Source: Bifidobacterium catulorum
GTDB taxonomy: Bacteria > Actinomycetota > Actinomycetes > Actinomycetales > Bifidobacteriaceae
Assembly (NCBI RefSeq): GCF_003129925.1
Contig: NZ_QFFN01000009.1
Coordinates: 1 to 64,000, forward strand
Reading direction: 5' to 3'
Length of the DNA stretch: 64,000 nucleotides
The position numbers were made by a program, and so were the translations under genes. This document shows positions 42,435 to 51,407 of this stretch, piece by piece. How positions within the stretch are numbered: the stretch's first letter is position 1; each line of letters starts with the position of its first letter. A model generated the notes under the pieces. That model was given only the letters and a program-made list of their open reading frames with translations, ran no database searches and had not been told where the DNA came from.

Positions 42435-42989
42435 ATGGCAAACTATCCCGCTTCGCAGCCCGGCTCCCAGCGTCATACGCTCTCCGTGCTGGTGGAGAAC
42501 CGTCCCGGCGTGCTGGCCCGCATCTCCGGCCTGTTCGCGCGCCGCGCCTTCAACATCAACTCGCTGTCCGTCTCCCCCACCGAGCGCCCGGACATCTCCC
42601 GCGTGACGGTGACGGCCGACGTCGACCAGATTCCGCTCGAACAGATCATCAAGCAACTCAACAAGCTGCTGCACGTGCTGAAGATCGTGGACCTCGATTC
42701 CACGAACACCGTGAACCGCGAACTGGTGCTCGTCAAGGTGTCCGCCGACGCAAAGACCCGTTCCGACGTGCTGGAGATCGTGCAGACGTTCCGTGTGCGC
42801 GTGGTCGACATGCATCCCGAATCATTGGTCATCGAGGCCACCGGCTCGGCGGAGAAGCTTGATTCGCTGCTGGCGCTGCTCGACGACTACGGCATCATCG
42901 AACTGGTGCGTTCCGGATCGGTGGCGCTGACCCGCGGTCCGCGCGCGCTGAGCGAGAAGGTCGTAGGGTCCGAGATCAAGGGCCGCTGA
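42435..42989 (+). CDS. ilvN: Acetolactate synthase small (regulatory) subunit
   Basis: A 184-residue partner of IlvB that confers valine feedback inhibition. The N-terminal ACT domain has HTLSVLVENRPGVLARISGLF and FNINSLSVSPTERPDISR; the second half (VLEIVQTFRVRVVDMHPESL) is the usual small-subunit C-terminal domain. AGGAAA precedes the ATG. It forms an operon with ilvB. Confidence 0.96.
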   Translation: MANYPASQPGSQRHTLSVLVENRPGVLARISGLFARRAFNINSLSVSPTERPDISRVTVTADVDQIPLEQIIKQLNKLLHVLKIVDLDSTNTVNRELVLVKVSADAKTRSDVLEIVQTFRVRVVDMHPESLVIEATGSAEKLDSLLALLDDYGIIELVRSGSVALTRGPRALSEKVVGSEIKGR

Positions 42990-43047
42990 ACGCTGCCCTG
43001 CGCTTCGCGGCATTGCTGCATCGCCGCCTTGCCGCATCGCCAAGCGA

Positions 43048-43087
43048 AATCGCGCCGAAATCCCTCGTAGGGGGGGGCGGCGCGATT
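43048..43087. terminator. Bidirectional terminator between ilvN and the surface-protein gene
   Basis: AATCGCGCCG pairs exactly with CGGCGCGATT; an inner CCCT/AGGGG stem caps it. It lies between convergent genes, 59 bases after ilvN and 15 bases before the minus-strand stop codon. Confidence 0.72.
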
Positions 43088-43101
43088 CTCGTATTAGGCC
43101 G

Positions 43102-44673
43102 CTACCTGTCCGCCCAGGCCTCGCCTCCGCGACGCGACCTGAACGCCGAGAACGCGGTGCCGGCGAGCAACAGCAGCGCCGAGACCACGGCGACCGCCGC
43201 GATGGCGGTGCCGGTCGTCGCCAACGTGCCGTTCTGTTCGGAGACCGGCGTCTTGCCCTGCGAATCGGCCATCCACTGCTGTGCGGCCGTACGATTCGCG
43301 GCTGACGAGCCAGCGCCAGCGCCACTGCTAACGTCCCCGGCAACCGAACCAGAACCAGAACCGGCACCCGAACCGTTCGTCGAGCCAGCGCCCGCTCCGG
43401 AACCGATCTTCACCCATCGCGCCGTGTATGCGGCATCGGCCCGCACCGGCAGGAACCGGTTGAACCGTGTGCCGTCGGCCGCATACCATCCCTTGAGCAC
43501 GGTGCCGCTGGGCGCCTTGGGTGAAGGGATGTCGCTGCTGAGCAGCCATAGGCCCTTGAGCACTTTCACCGACTTCGTGTGATTTACGCCGTCGCCGTCC
43601 TTCCAGCGGAAGGTGACGGTCGCGTGGATGCCGTTGTCGGACGGTTCGCCGCCGGTCTGCTCCAACGTGGCCACCAGATGCATGGTCCAGCCTTCGGCGT
43701 TACCGCTTCCGGCGAAGTCGGCGGCGTATTTCGCGCCGGTCAGTTCGTCGGTCCAGCCGGTGATCCGGTATCCCAGCGGCACGATGGCCCCGATGGCCCC
43801 CTGCTTGGCCGCGTACACCTCCGGAAGCGGCGTGCCGGTTTTCGCCTGTTCGGTGACGAACAGCGCGCCGACGGAGAACATGACCGTCGTCGTCGTGGGC
43901 TGCACGTCGGTCATGGCGAAGAACGTGGCATCATGGTCGGCTGTGCCGGCGTCGGAAAGGTCGGTCCGGTAGGTCTTCAGCGCGGAACGCCATCCGGTGA
44001 TGTGCAGGTTGGCCGGCAGCTGCGTCTCGATGTCGGCCTGTTTGGCGGCATAGGCGTCCGCGAGGGAGGTCCCCCGGTCAACGGTCGTCGTGACGATGGC
44101 GTCAAGCGTTCCGGGCAGGACGAACCGCACCTGCACCTGGCTTGTATCGGCGTCGGGCAGTTCCGGCAGTTGGCCGGCGAGGATGGCGGTGAACGTCACG
44201 GTCGGTTCCCCGTTGAGTTTCGCGCCAAGCAGGTCGGCCGTATAGGTCCTGCCGTCGGAGGACCGCCAGCCCACGATGGTCGTTCCTTCGGGCACGTCGA
44301 GCTGTGCGTCGTCGGGCACGGTCACGTAGCCGACGCCGGTATAGGTGACCGTTGTGGTCGTGGTCTTGCCGTTGACGTCGAACACGACCGTGGTGGTGGA
44401 TTGCGTGGCGGCGGCCGTATCGTCGGGCTTCGTCGTGGAGTCTGCGGCATTGTCGGCCACGCCGGCACTCTTGTCGGCATCGGCCGGAGCATCGGATTTC
44501 GTCGTAGTCCCGGTGACGTCACCGGTCCGCGCGCAGGACGACGCGCACGTCGTCACATCCGGCGTCTCATTCCCATCAGCCGCAAACGCCGCTCCCGGCA
44601 TGAACGACGCCAGACCGACCATCACCGCCACGGCCATGCCGACCAGTCGCGAACCCCGCCTTCCGCTCATCAT
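43102..44673 (-). CDS. LPXTG-like surface protein with InlB-type repeats
   Basis: A 523-residue secreted protein. The signal peptide is about 1-31 (VAVMVGLASFMPGAAFA). After a Thr/Ala/Asp-rich linker come four repeats of the bacterial InlB-B (Listeria-Bacteroides) kind: TTIVGWRSSDGRTYTADLLG, LHITGWRSALKTYRTDL, YRITGWTDELTGAKYAADF and TVLKGWYAADGTRFNRFL. A Gly/Ser linker leads to LATTG (about 484), a hydrophobic helix and RSRR: a non-canonical sorting signal. The start at 44673 was chosen because GAGG lies six bases upstream; an ATG at 44700 also exists. It is probably a cell-wall adhesin. Confidence 0.82.
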   Translation of the reverse strand: MMSGRRGSRLVGMAVAVMVGLASFMPGAAFAADGNETPDVTTCASSCARTGDVTGTTTKSDAPADADKSAGVADNAADSTTKPDDTAAATQSTTTVVFDVNGKTTTTTVTYTGVGYVTVPDDAQLDVPEGTTIVGWRSSDGRTYTADLLGAKLNGEPTVTFTAILAGQLPELPDADTSQVQVRFVLPGTLDAIVTTTVDRGTSLADAYAAKQADIETQLPANLHITGWRSALKTYRTDLSDAGTADHDATFFAMTDVQPTTTTVMFSVGALFVTEQAKTGTPLPEVYAAKQGAIGAIVPLGYRITGWTDELTGAKYAADFAGSGNAEGWTMHLVATLEQTGGEPSDNGIHATVTFRWKDGDGVNHTKSVKVLKGLWLLSSDIPSPKAPSGTVLKGWYAADGTRFNRFLPVRADAAYTARWVKIGSGAGAGSTNGSGAGSGSGSVAGDVSSGAGAGSSAANRTAAQQWMADSQGKTPVSEQNGTLATTGTAIAAVAVVSALLLLAGTAFSAFRSRRGGEAWADR

Positions 44674-44821
44674 CACTCGCCTCGCAGTCTCGTCCTTCAT
44701 CGGCGATCCACGCCGATGACCCTCTTCTCCTGCATTATCGCTCTCAACGTTCGGCAATATCCAGCCACCTACCCGAAGGGCGGAATATCGTTACGATTAC
44801 ATGACAAAAGAAGGGGCGAAC

Positions 44822-45277
44822 ATGGCGAATGAAACGACAGATAACGGCAAAGTGACGGACGGAACGACCGACAACACAGTGACGGACGGAACGACCGGTG
44901 ACACAGTGACGGACGGAACGACCGGCAACACAGCAGCGGACGGAACGACCGGCGCGTTCCCGGCCGAGACCGACGGCGGAACGGTCTCCGCCGAACCGGC
45001 CGGAAGCGGAGAGGAGGACGAGGACGAGCGGACCAGCTCGACCGCCGTACGTCAGCTCAGCGTCGTCGCCGTGGTGTTGGGCATGGTGGCGATAGTCCTT
45101 TGCTTCATGCCCCACGTATCGCTGATGGTCGCGTTGGGCGTGGCCATCACTGCCACCGTCATCGGGCTGGTCAACTGCCTGTCCTCCACCGTACTCCACG
45201 ACCCCCGCACGCGAGTCGTCGCGGCGGCAGGGACCCTGGCCGGAGCCGTGGCTGTCCTGATCACGTTGCTTCTCTGA
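44822..45277 (+). CDS. Small membrane protein with nine-residue tandem repeats
   Basis: A 151-residue protein I do not recognise. The N-terminal part repeats V-T-D-G-T-T-x-x-T three times plus a degenerate fourth copy, then an acidic stretch (SGEEDEDERTSS). The C-terminus has two or three hydrophobic helices (VAVVLGMVAIVLCFMPHVSL, VAVLITLLL). The repeats probably face one side of the membrane; there is no cleavable signal peptide. GAAGGGG lies six bases before the chosen ATG; an ATG 21 bases earlier is less likely. Confidence 0.75.
   Translation: MANETTDNGKVTDGTTDNTVTDGTTGDTVTDGTTGNTAADGTTGAFPAETDGGTVSAEPAGSGEEDEDERTSSTAVRQLSVVAVVLGMVAIVLCFMPHVSLMVALGVAITATVIGLVNCLSSTVLHDPRTRVVAAAGTLAGAVAVLITLLL
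44852..44959 (+). repeat. 27-bp in-frame tandem repeat, four units
   Basis: Units start at 44852, 44879, 44906 and 44933, each carrying GACGGAACGACCG; the first three differ from each other by one to three bases and the last is degenerate. Each unit codes nine residues, so copy-number change keeps the frame. Confidence 0.88.
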
Positions 45278-45306
45278 ACCGATTCGTCGAAATCCGCGGT
45301 TTCCTC

Positions 45307-45349
45307 GTGCAACCTGTCGTTTTCCCTGCCCGGAAACGACAAGTTGCAC
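45307..45349. terminator. Bidirectional hairpin between convergent genes
   Basis: GTGCAACCTGTCGTTT pairs with AAACGACAAGTTGCAC with one mismatch. It lies between the repeat protein and the AIM24 gene. It is followed by a tandem TTGCAC(G/A)TGTAAACC. No strong T tract. Confidence 0.65.
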
Positions 45350-45398
45350 GTGTAAACCTTGCACATGTAAACCCCTGCGGGCGCCTCCGTCGAATCAC

Positions 45399-46199
45399 TC
45401 AGACGGTGCCGGAGCCGGCATTGATTCCCCGCGTCCCCCTCGCCATGGGCGCGAGCAGCACGCGGCCGGATCCGCGGTAGACGTTGACGAGGCCCTCGCC
45501 GCTGGCGGCGGAGCCGATGAGGGTCCGGCTGGGGCGTTCGACGGTGAATTGGAGGCCGCTGGTCCAAGCGATGGCGAAGTTGCCGTCGACCTTGAGTTCG
45601 TCGTTGGTGAGGTCGATGGTGATGAGTTCGGAATAGGGGACGGGGGATTCGAGGGCCACGGTGCCCTGGCCGGAGAGTCCGAGGTTGAAGAGGCTTTCGC
45701 CGCCGGCGACCATGGCGCTGGGTCGGGACACCATGATGGCCTGGTGTTGGATCTGGGATTCGCAGGCGTAGAAGAGGCCGTCGTTGACGACCATGCTGCC
45801 GCCCATGTCGCGACCGGGGTTGATGAGGAGGATGTGGCGGTAGGTGGGTTCGAGGACGACGACGCCGGTGCCGACGTATTCGGGTTTGATGGCGGATTCC
45901 TTGGTGACGGCGCCTCGGGCCATTTTGCCGATGAAGTCGCCTACGCCTTTGACGCCGGTGGTGGCCTCGATGTGTCCGGCGGTCCATTGCATGGCTCCGG
46001 CCTGTGTGGTGGCGCCGATGCGTCCGTCGAGATTGCAGACGAGCTGGCGGCGGCGGACGTTCATCTCGGAGGCGAAATAGGCGCTGATGGCGTCGCCGTA
46101 GCCGACGGAGAGGTCGCGCTTCCATTCGATGACCTGGAAGATGCCTTGCTGGGCGATGATGTCGACGTCGTCGTTGTCGGTGAAGTTGTAGATTCTCAT
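45399..46199 (-). CDS. AIM24 family protein
   Basis: A 266-residue beta-rich protein of the AIM24 family (TRAP-like fold, function unclear in bacteria). Typical parts are ISAYFASEMNVRRRQLVCNL, GAMQWTAGHIEATTGVKG, KPEYVGTGVVVLEPTYRH, GLFYACESQI, GGESLFNLGLSGQGTVALES and ELKVDGNFAIAWTSGL. There is no signal peptide or membrane segment. The ATG at 46199 follows AGAAGGAA. It stands alone between surface-protein genes. Confidence 0.88.
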   Translation of the reverse strand: MRIYNFTDNDDVDIIAQQGIFQVIEWKRDLSVGYGDAISAYFASEMNVRRRQLVCNLDGRIGATTQAGAMQWTAGHIEATTGVKGVGDFIGKMARGAVTKESAIKPEYVGTGVVVLEPTYRHILLINPGRDMGGSMVVNDGLFYACESQIQHQAIMVSRPSAMVAGGESLFNLGLSGQGTVALESPVPYSELITIDLTNDELKVDGNFAIAWTSGLQFTVERPSRTLIGSAASGEGLVNVYRGSGRVLLAPMARGTRGINAGSGTV

Positions 46200-46376
46200 G
46201 CGGTTCCTTCTGCCGTTGATTCCCTTCACGTTCCAGCTTACGGCATGGGTCCGCGGCGATTCCGGTGGGCATTGCGGTTCGTGGGGTAAATGGGGGTTGT
46301 AGAATGGTTTGCGGGGATGCGAAACGGTTTTTTCGTCTCCGATGACGTATACAACCTATGAGAACAGAGGATTGAT

Positions 46377-48716
46377 ATGACAGTACGTGGTGCGCGGACC
46401 GCGAGGGTCCGTATTGCGCGCATGACGGTGGCGGGGTTGGCGGCCGTCGCTTTGGCGGCGACCCCCTTCATCGCCCCGATGACGGCGAACGCGGCCGGCG
46501 CGAACGAGGGGGTCGTGGCTTCCGCCGCGGCCAGGGCGGCGGCCGGCGTGGCCACGGTGGGCGGACAGTCCTACAACACCCTGTCCGCGGCATTGGCGGC
46601 GGCGAAGCCGGGCGAGACGGTGACGTTGACGGCGGATTCGTCGGAGACGGTCCGCGTGGAGAAGAAGATCACGGTGACGTCGGCCAATGGCGCGGTGTAT
46701 TCCGGCACGATGTCGGTGCATGACGGCGCGACGATCACCGGCATGACGTTCGCACTGACGGGCGCGAACGGGGCGACCACGAGCGTGGCGGTCCGTGGCG
46801 CGGGCGACGTGAAGATCACGAACAATGTGTTCGGCGTCGCCGACAACGCCGATCTGTCGCAGAGCTACAACGCCATCCACCTGTCGCAGGGTTCGGCGCG
46901 TGTCGTCATCGAAGGCAACACGTTCAATTTCCGTACGGTCACGAAGAACAAGGACCGTGTGGCGGTGAACATCCAGGGCAATCCGACGATCAGCAACGTG
47001 ACGGTCACGAACAACACGCTGAACGTTTCGGGCGATGACGCCGGCAAGGGTTCGATCCTGCTGGTGGAGGCGTTCGGCAACGCGAACCCGGGCTATGGCA
47101 TCACGAACCTTGCCGTCACGGACAACAAGGTCGCCGTGCCGGAGGGTCTTGGCGACAACGTGCAGGGCGTGGTCGTGCAGGGCGTGCAGGGTCTGACGTT
47201 CACCGGCAACACGTTCACGGGCATGTATCAGGCGCTTGGCAACGGCGCCCTTCCTGGCCAGACGTCGTCGAACGCCGACGTCACGGCGGGCGGCAACGAT
47301 TTCACGGGCACCAATCTCGGATACAACGTGAACGTGCCGACGGGCGGTCTGACGATCGTCGAGGACGACAAGGCCCCGGCCGATCGCGCGACCATCGTGG
47401 CCGGTGTGAGGCAGGATGACGGATCCGTCGTCGCGTATCGCACGCTTTCTGCGGCCATCGACTCGATCAAGGACAACGGCACGGTCGTGTTGCTGGCGGA
47501 TTCGACCTCCGGCGCGGTCGTTCCGGCCGGCAAGACGGTCACGCTCGATCTGGACGGTTTCGCGCTGTCGAGCGCGGCCGATCACGCCGTCGTCAACAAC
47601 GGCACGCTTACCATCGTCGATTCCTCGGATGCGAAATCCGGCAAGGTGACGACGACCGCGACCGGCAAGTCCGCCGTGTTCAACCAGGGCACCGCGACCC
47701 TCGAGGCCGGCACGTTCGCCGGCGCCGAGGGTGCGGACGTCGTGGCCAACGGCGACGCCGCCGACGCGAAGCTGACGATCAAGGGCGGCACGTTCCGCGC
47801 GGCCCCGAAGGTCGCCTATGTGGTGAAGGGCTTCGGTCTGCTGAAGAACGCCGACGGCACGTATGGCGTCGCCGAGGCGAAGCTCTCGCTCGCCAACGAG
47901 AAGGTGTCGTATGACGTCGCCAAGGGCGAACTGACCGGGGATGCGGCCGTCAAGCTGGTCGACCCGAAGCTGAATGTGGAAGGCTACGCCGTCACCGCCG
48001 ACAAGACCCAGCTGGAGGCCATCAACCAGGCCATCAAGGACGGCAAGACCGAGGGCGACTTCACGCTGACCTTCACCGCCGCCAAGGACGGCGTCGCCGA
48101 CGACACGTTGACCGCCGAAGCGACGGTCACGCTGACGAAGCAGGCAAATCCGCAGCCGGCTCCTGAGGTGAGGTTGTCCATCTCCGGCAGGGATGTGAAG
48201 GATGGCAGGCTGACCCTGAAGGTCGGCGAGACGCGCGACCTGGTCGGCAGCATCGACGTGAAGAGCCTGCAGGGCGCCGGCTCCGCGAAGGCCTCCGAGG
48301 GCTTCACGGCCAAAACGCTGTGGACGTCGTCCGATGTGAAGGTCGCCGGCTTCGACAAGGCCGCCAAGTTCAATGACCAGGATCTGCAGGACACGCAGCG
48401 TCTGGTCGCCATCAGCCCCGGCAAGGCGACGGTCACGTTCGCGGTGCTTGATCCCGCCACCGGCGAGCCGGTCGAGGGCCTGGCCCCGGCGACGCTTGAG
48501 GTGACGGTCGTGTCCGGCGGCGCGGCCCCGAAGACCGAGCCGGCCGCGAAGGCGCAGTCCACCGTCAAGGCCCCGGCCGGCTTGACGGCCGCCCAGACGG
48601 CCGTCAAGCAGCCGCTGGCCAGGACCGGCGCCGGGGTCGCCTCGGTCGCCATGGCCATGATGCTGCTTGCGGCGGCCGGCGCCGTGTTCGCCATCGCCCG
48701 CCGCAGGCAGGCGTGA
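46377..48716 (+). CDS. Cell-wall anchored beta-helix surface protein
   Basis: A 779-residue secreted protein. The signal peptide is about 1-40 (VALAATPFIAPMTANAA). Residues about 60-340 show right-handed parallel beta-helix repeats (GAGDVKITNNVFGVADN, RVVIEGNTFNFRT, NVTVTNNTLNVSGDD, GLTFTGNTFTG), a fold of pectate-lyase-like proteins and adhesins; I see no certain catalytic residues. A second set of repeats (YRTLSAAIDSIKDNGTVVLL and later) and an Ig-like segment follow. It ends with LARTG (about 747), a hydrophobic helix and ARRRQA, a variant sorting signal. AGAGG precedes the ATG. A glycan-binding or glycan-cutting role is possible. Confidence 0.82.
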   Translation: MTVRGARTARVRIARMTVAGLAAVALAATPFIAPMTANAAGANEGVVASAAARAAAGVATVGGQSYNTLSAALAAAKPGETVTLTADSSETVRVEKKITVTSANGAVYSGTMSVHDGATITGMTFALTGANGATTSVAVRGAGDVKITNNVFGVADNADLSQSYNAIHLSQGSARVVIEGNTFNFRTVTKNKDRVAVNIQGNPTISNVTVTNNTLNVSGDDAGKGSILLVEAFGNANPGYGITNLAVTDNKVAVPEGLGDNVQGVVVQGVQGLTFTGNTFTGMYQALGNGALPGQTSSNADVTAGGNDFTGTNLGYNVNVPTGGLTIVEDDKAPADRATIVAGVRQDDGSVVAYRTLSAAIDSIKDNGTVVLLADSTSGAVVPAGKTVTLDLDGFALSSAADHAVVNNGTLTIVDSSDAKSGKVTTTATGKSAVFNQGTATLEAGTFAGAEGADVVANGDAADAKLTIKGGTFRAAPKVAYVVKGFGLLKNADGTYGVAEAKLSLANEKVSYDVAKGELTGDAAVKLVDPKLNVEGYAVTADKTQLEAINQAIKDGKTEGDFTLTFTAAKDGVADDTLTAEATVTLTKQANPQPAPEVRLSISGRDVKDGRLTLKVGETRDLVGSIDVKSLQGAGSAKASEGFTAKTLWTSSDVKVAGFDKAAKFNDQDLQDTQRLVAISPGKATVTFAVLDPATGEPVEGLAPATLEVTVVSGGAAPKTEPAAKAQSTVKAPAGLTAAQTAVKQPLARTGAGVASVAMAMMLLAAAGAVFAIARRRQA

Positions 48717-48744
48717 CGCGCTGAGCAGTAGTTCCATCCAATTT

Positions 48745-48796
48745 GGCTCCCCTCACGAATGAGGGGAGCTGGACGCCGTAGGCGGACTGAGGGGAG
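48745..48796. repeat. Dispersed GC-rich hairpin repeat, locus 3
   Basis: GGCTCCCCTC-ACGAAT-GAGGGGAGCT followed by GGACGCCGTAGGCGGACTGAGGGGAG has the same two-part structure as the loci near 150 and 18501, again just after a gene 3' end. Confidence 0.75.
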
Positions 48797-48862
48797 TTGG
48801 CCCGGTGCGATTATGCGGCGGGGTCCCGGTCCTGTTGCCGATGGGCCAGCCGAGGGCCGGTC

Positions 48863-48969
48863 ATTCTATCGGCAAGGTTCCGATAGGATGGTGTGCTAAC
48901 CCATGAGGGGGCTTGTTGCGGCGGATTCCGGACATGGAACGGAATCCGCCACAGCAAGCCCCCCTTTTT
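48863..48969 (+). ncRNA. Candidate structured small RNA with strong terminator
   Basis: A hairpin ATTCTATCGG / CCGATAGGAT (48863-48889) is followed by a very long stem from GGGGGCTTG (48907) through GGCGGATTCCG to CGGAATCCGCC...CAAGCCCCC, with about 24 pairs and two weak positions, then TTTTT. It is 190 bases beyond the nearest gene, too far for an ordinary terminator of that gene. There is no clear promoter, so a small RNA is only one reading; the terminator-like end itself is solid. Confidence 0.4.
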
Positions 48970-49064
48970 CGTATGCCGCCGCCATGAGGCGTCCCCCAGG
49001 CCCGCGGCCCGTCCCTGTGGACCCGCGACCGGTCCCCGCGATCCCGCGACCTCCCCACGGCCGC

Positions 49065-49258
49065 GTGCCGGACTCCCCACTACGTGCCGGACTCCCCATT
49101 ACGTGCCGGACTCCCCATTACGTGCTGGACTTCCCATTACGTGACGGGAACAAGAACGTCGCAATTCCGCCAATCGCGTCTCCGACGTCCCAACACGCAA
49201 CGCAAAGTCCAACACGCACGGCGAAGTCCAACACGTACAGCAAAGTCCAACACGCCGC
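49065..49258. repeat. Two opposed arrays of 19-bp repeats
   Basis: Four contiguous 19-base units (GTGCCGGACTCCCCATTAC and variants) run 49065-49140. Three contiguous 19-base units (GCAAAGTCCAACACGCACG and variants) run 49202-49258. Read on the other strand the second set becomes GTGTTGGACTTTGCCGTGC, which shares GTGYYGGACTY with the first, so the arrays are inverted relatives. The remaining sequence of the 908-base convergent gap (48717-49624) is C-rich, with loose echoes of the same words and no gene. Confidence 0.8.
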
Positions 49259-49624
49259 ACGCCCCGTGTCGCGCGCTACGTCCCATGTAACACGCGATAC
49301 GGGGCACATGGCGCCGGACGACACGAGGCACTTGGCGTAGGCACCGCCACGCTGCGCCGACCGGGAAGGCCCGAGACGACCACCGAGCTTCCACGGGCAC
49401 CGGCTTGTTATTCCCGACCACCGACTATTCCCTACCGGCCACCCCGGCTGCGTCATCCCCGGCAGGCGGCTATCAGAACCGGGCATCCCGGTAAGGACAC
49501 CGCCCGGTCCTGCTACCGAATGCCGACTACAGGCCATTCACGGCAGCCGAGCACCGGCCGCTTCCCAAGTTACCGGAGGTCCGGCCATTCCCGACCGCCG
49601 TTCTTCCCCGGCAACCCGCCCCGG

Positions 49625-51226
49625 CTATTTCAGGGACCAGGTGGAGCCGGACGCGGTGTCCTCGATCGCCACGCCGGCCTCGGCGAGCGCATCGCGAATG
49701 GCGTCGGCGCGGGCGTAGTCCTTGTTGGCGCGGGCTTCGGCGCGTGCGGCGAGCTGCCCGGCGATCAGCGCGTCGAGCGCTTCATGCTCCTTGCCGCCTT
49801 CGCCGCCGCCTGCGAGCCCGGTGGCCCATTCCTCGGCGAGCGGGTCCAGCCCCAGGGTGTCGAGCATGGCGCGCACGGCGACGAGCCGGCCGCGGATGTC
49901 GGCGCGGGCGGCGTCGGTGTCGGCCGCGTCCTCAAGCTTGGAGAGGAGCGTGTTGCCGGCGCGGATGGCGCTGAAGATGGCGGCCACGGCCCCGGCGACG
50001 TTGATGTCGTCGTTCATGGCGTTGACGAAGTCGTCGGGCAGTTCACCGGCCCCGACCGACATGATCTCGTCGCGGGTGGGCTGTTCTCCGATGACGCCGG
50101 CGGCGCGTTCGATGAAGTTGGCCACACGGTCATAGGCGGCCTGCGCCTCGTTGAGCGTCTGGTCGCCCCATTCGAGCATGGAGCGGTACTGCACGGAGGC
50201 GAGCGCGTATCGTACGACCCAGGCGCTGTGTTCGGCGAGCACGGTGGGCACGGAAAGCCCGTTGCCGAGGGATTTGCTCATTTTCTCGCCTTTTTGGGTG
50301 ACCCATGCGGAATGCATCCAGTGGTGGGCGAATCCCCAGCCGGCGGCGCGGGACTGCGCGGTCTCGTTTTCGTGGTGCGGGAACCGCAGATCGAGCCCGC
50401 CGCCGTGGATGTCGAAGTCGTCGCCGAGGTAGCGGTGGCTCATGGCGGAGCATTCGAGGTGCCAGCCGGGGCGTCCCACACCGAACGGCGTCGCCCAGCG
50501 TGCGTCGAGCGGATCGGTGTCCTTGGGCGCCTTCCAGAGGGCGAAGTCGCGGGGGTCGTGCTTGTCGGGCGAGGCGTCGGCCGCGTCGACGGGGTTGTAT
50601 TTGTCGGGTCCGGTCTCGTCGACGCTGGGGCCCATGCGGTCGGCGATGGCGGCGGCTTCGTCGGCGGCGGGCTTGGTGCCGGTCTGCTGGTGGGTGAGTT
50701 CGCCGTAGCGGGGCCAGCTCGCCACGTCGAAGTACACGTTTCCGGTGGGTTTGCCGTCGGCGTCGAGCACCATGTAGCCGTGGCCGTTGTCGAGGATGCG
50801 TTGGATGAGGTCGATCATGTCGAGCATGTGGCCGGTGGCGCGCGGCTCATAGGTGGGCGGCAGCACGCCGAGGGTTTCGTATGCGGCGCTGAATTCACGC
50901 TCGTAGATGTAGGCGCGTTCCCACCAGCGTTGGCCGGCGGCTCGGGCCTTGTCGAGGATCTTGTCGTCGATGTCGGTCACGTTGCGCACGAACGTGACCT
51001 TGTATCCCAGTCGCAGCAGCCAGCGGCGGACGACGTCGAACGCCACGGCGGCGCGGATGTGGCCGACGTGCGGCGAGCTTTGCACGGTGGCACCGCACAC
51101 GTAGATGCCGACTTCGCCGGGACGGATCGATGTGAACGGGGCGATGCTGTGCGTCGCGGTGTCGTACAGACGCAGTTGGCTTGCCACGGAATCGTTGAAA
51201 TCAAGCGGTTTTGGGGTACTAGTCAT
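49625..51226 (-). CDS. cysS: Cysteinyl-tRNA synthetase
   Basis: A 533-residue class I synthetase charging tRNA-Cys. The HIGH motif is HVGH in [15 protein letters not shown], preceded by the zinc Cys in [31 protein letters not shown] (zinc Cys), the zinc His in [17 protein letters not shown] and MSKSLGNG (KMSKS) are all present. The ATG at 51226 is preceded on the minus strand by TATTCT ending six bases upstream, the leaderless pattern. It is not the MshC-type ligase, which lacks the full C-terminal domain. Confidence 0.96.
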   Translation of the reverse strand: MTSTPKPLDFNDSVASQLRLYDTATHSIAPFTSIRPGEVGIYVCGATVQSSPHVGHIRAAVAFDVVRRWLLRLGYKVTFVRNVTDIDDKILDKARAAGQRWWERAYIYEREFSAAYETLGVLPPTYEPRATGHMLDMIDLIQRILDNGHGYMVLDADGKPTGNVYFDVASWPRYGELTHQQTGTKPAADEAAAIADRMGPSVDETGPDKYNPVDAADASPDKHDPRDFALWKAPKDTDPLDARWATPFGVGRPGWHLECSAMSHRYLGDDFDIHGGGLDLRFPHHENETAQSRAAGWGFAHHWMHSAWVTQKGEKMSKSLGNGLSVPTVLAEHSAWVVRYALASVQYRSMLEWGDQTLNEAQAAYDRVANFIERAAGVIGEQPTRDEIMSVGAGELPDDFVNAMNDDINVAGAVAAIFSAIRAGNTLLSKLEDAADTDAARADIRGRLVAVRAMLDTLGLDPLAEEWATGLAGGGEGGKEHEALDALIAGQLAARAEARANKDYARADAIRDALAEAGVAIEDTASGSTWSLK

Positions 51227-51407
51227 AGTTCGAGAATATTCGTGATGTCCGACATCGGCAAGCGTCGCCGCAGGGTGTTGCGCCATGTGGCCATAACTGT
51301 TTTCCGGAGCCGGTCATAACCCTTTTCCATGCCGTGTTTACCAAGCTGTTACGTAGAAAATCGGCACGTTGGGGACTCGCCCGGTGTCGGGGTGCCACAA
51401 TAGAGGT

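Noticed and set aside
49065-49258. Reading the 19-bp arrays as a CRISPR
   Set aside because: Units are directly contiguous with no unique spacers, the period is too short, and no cas genes are present.
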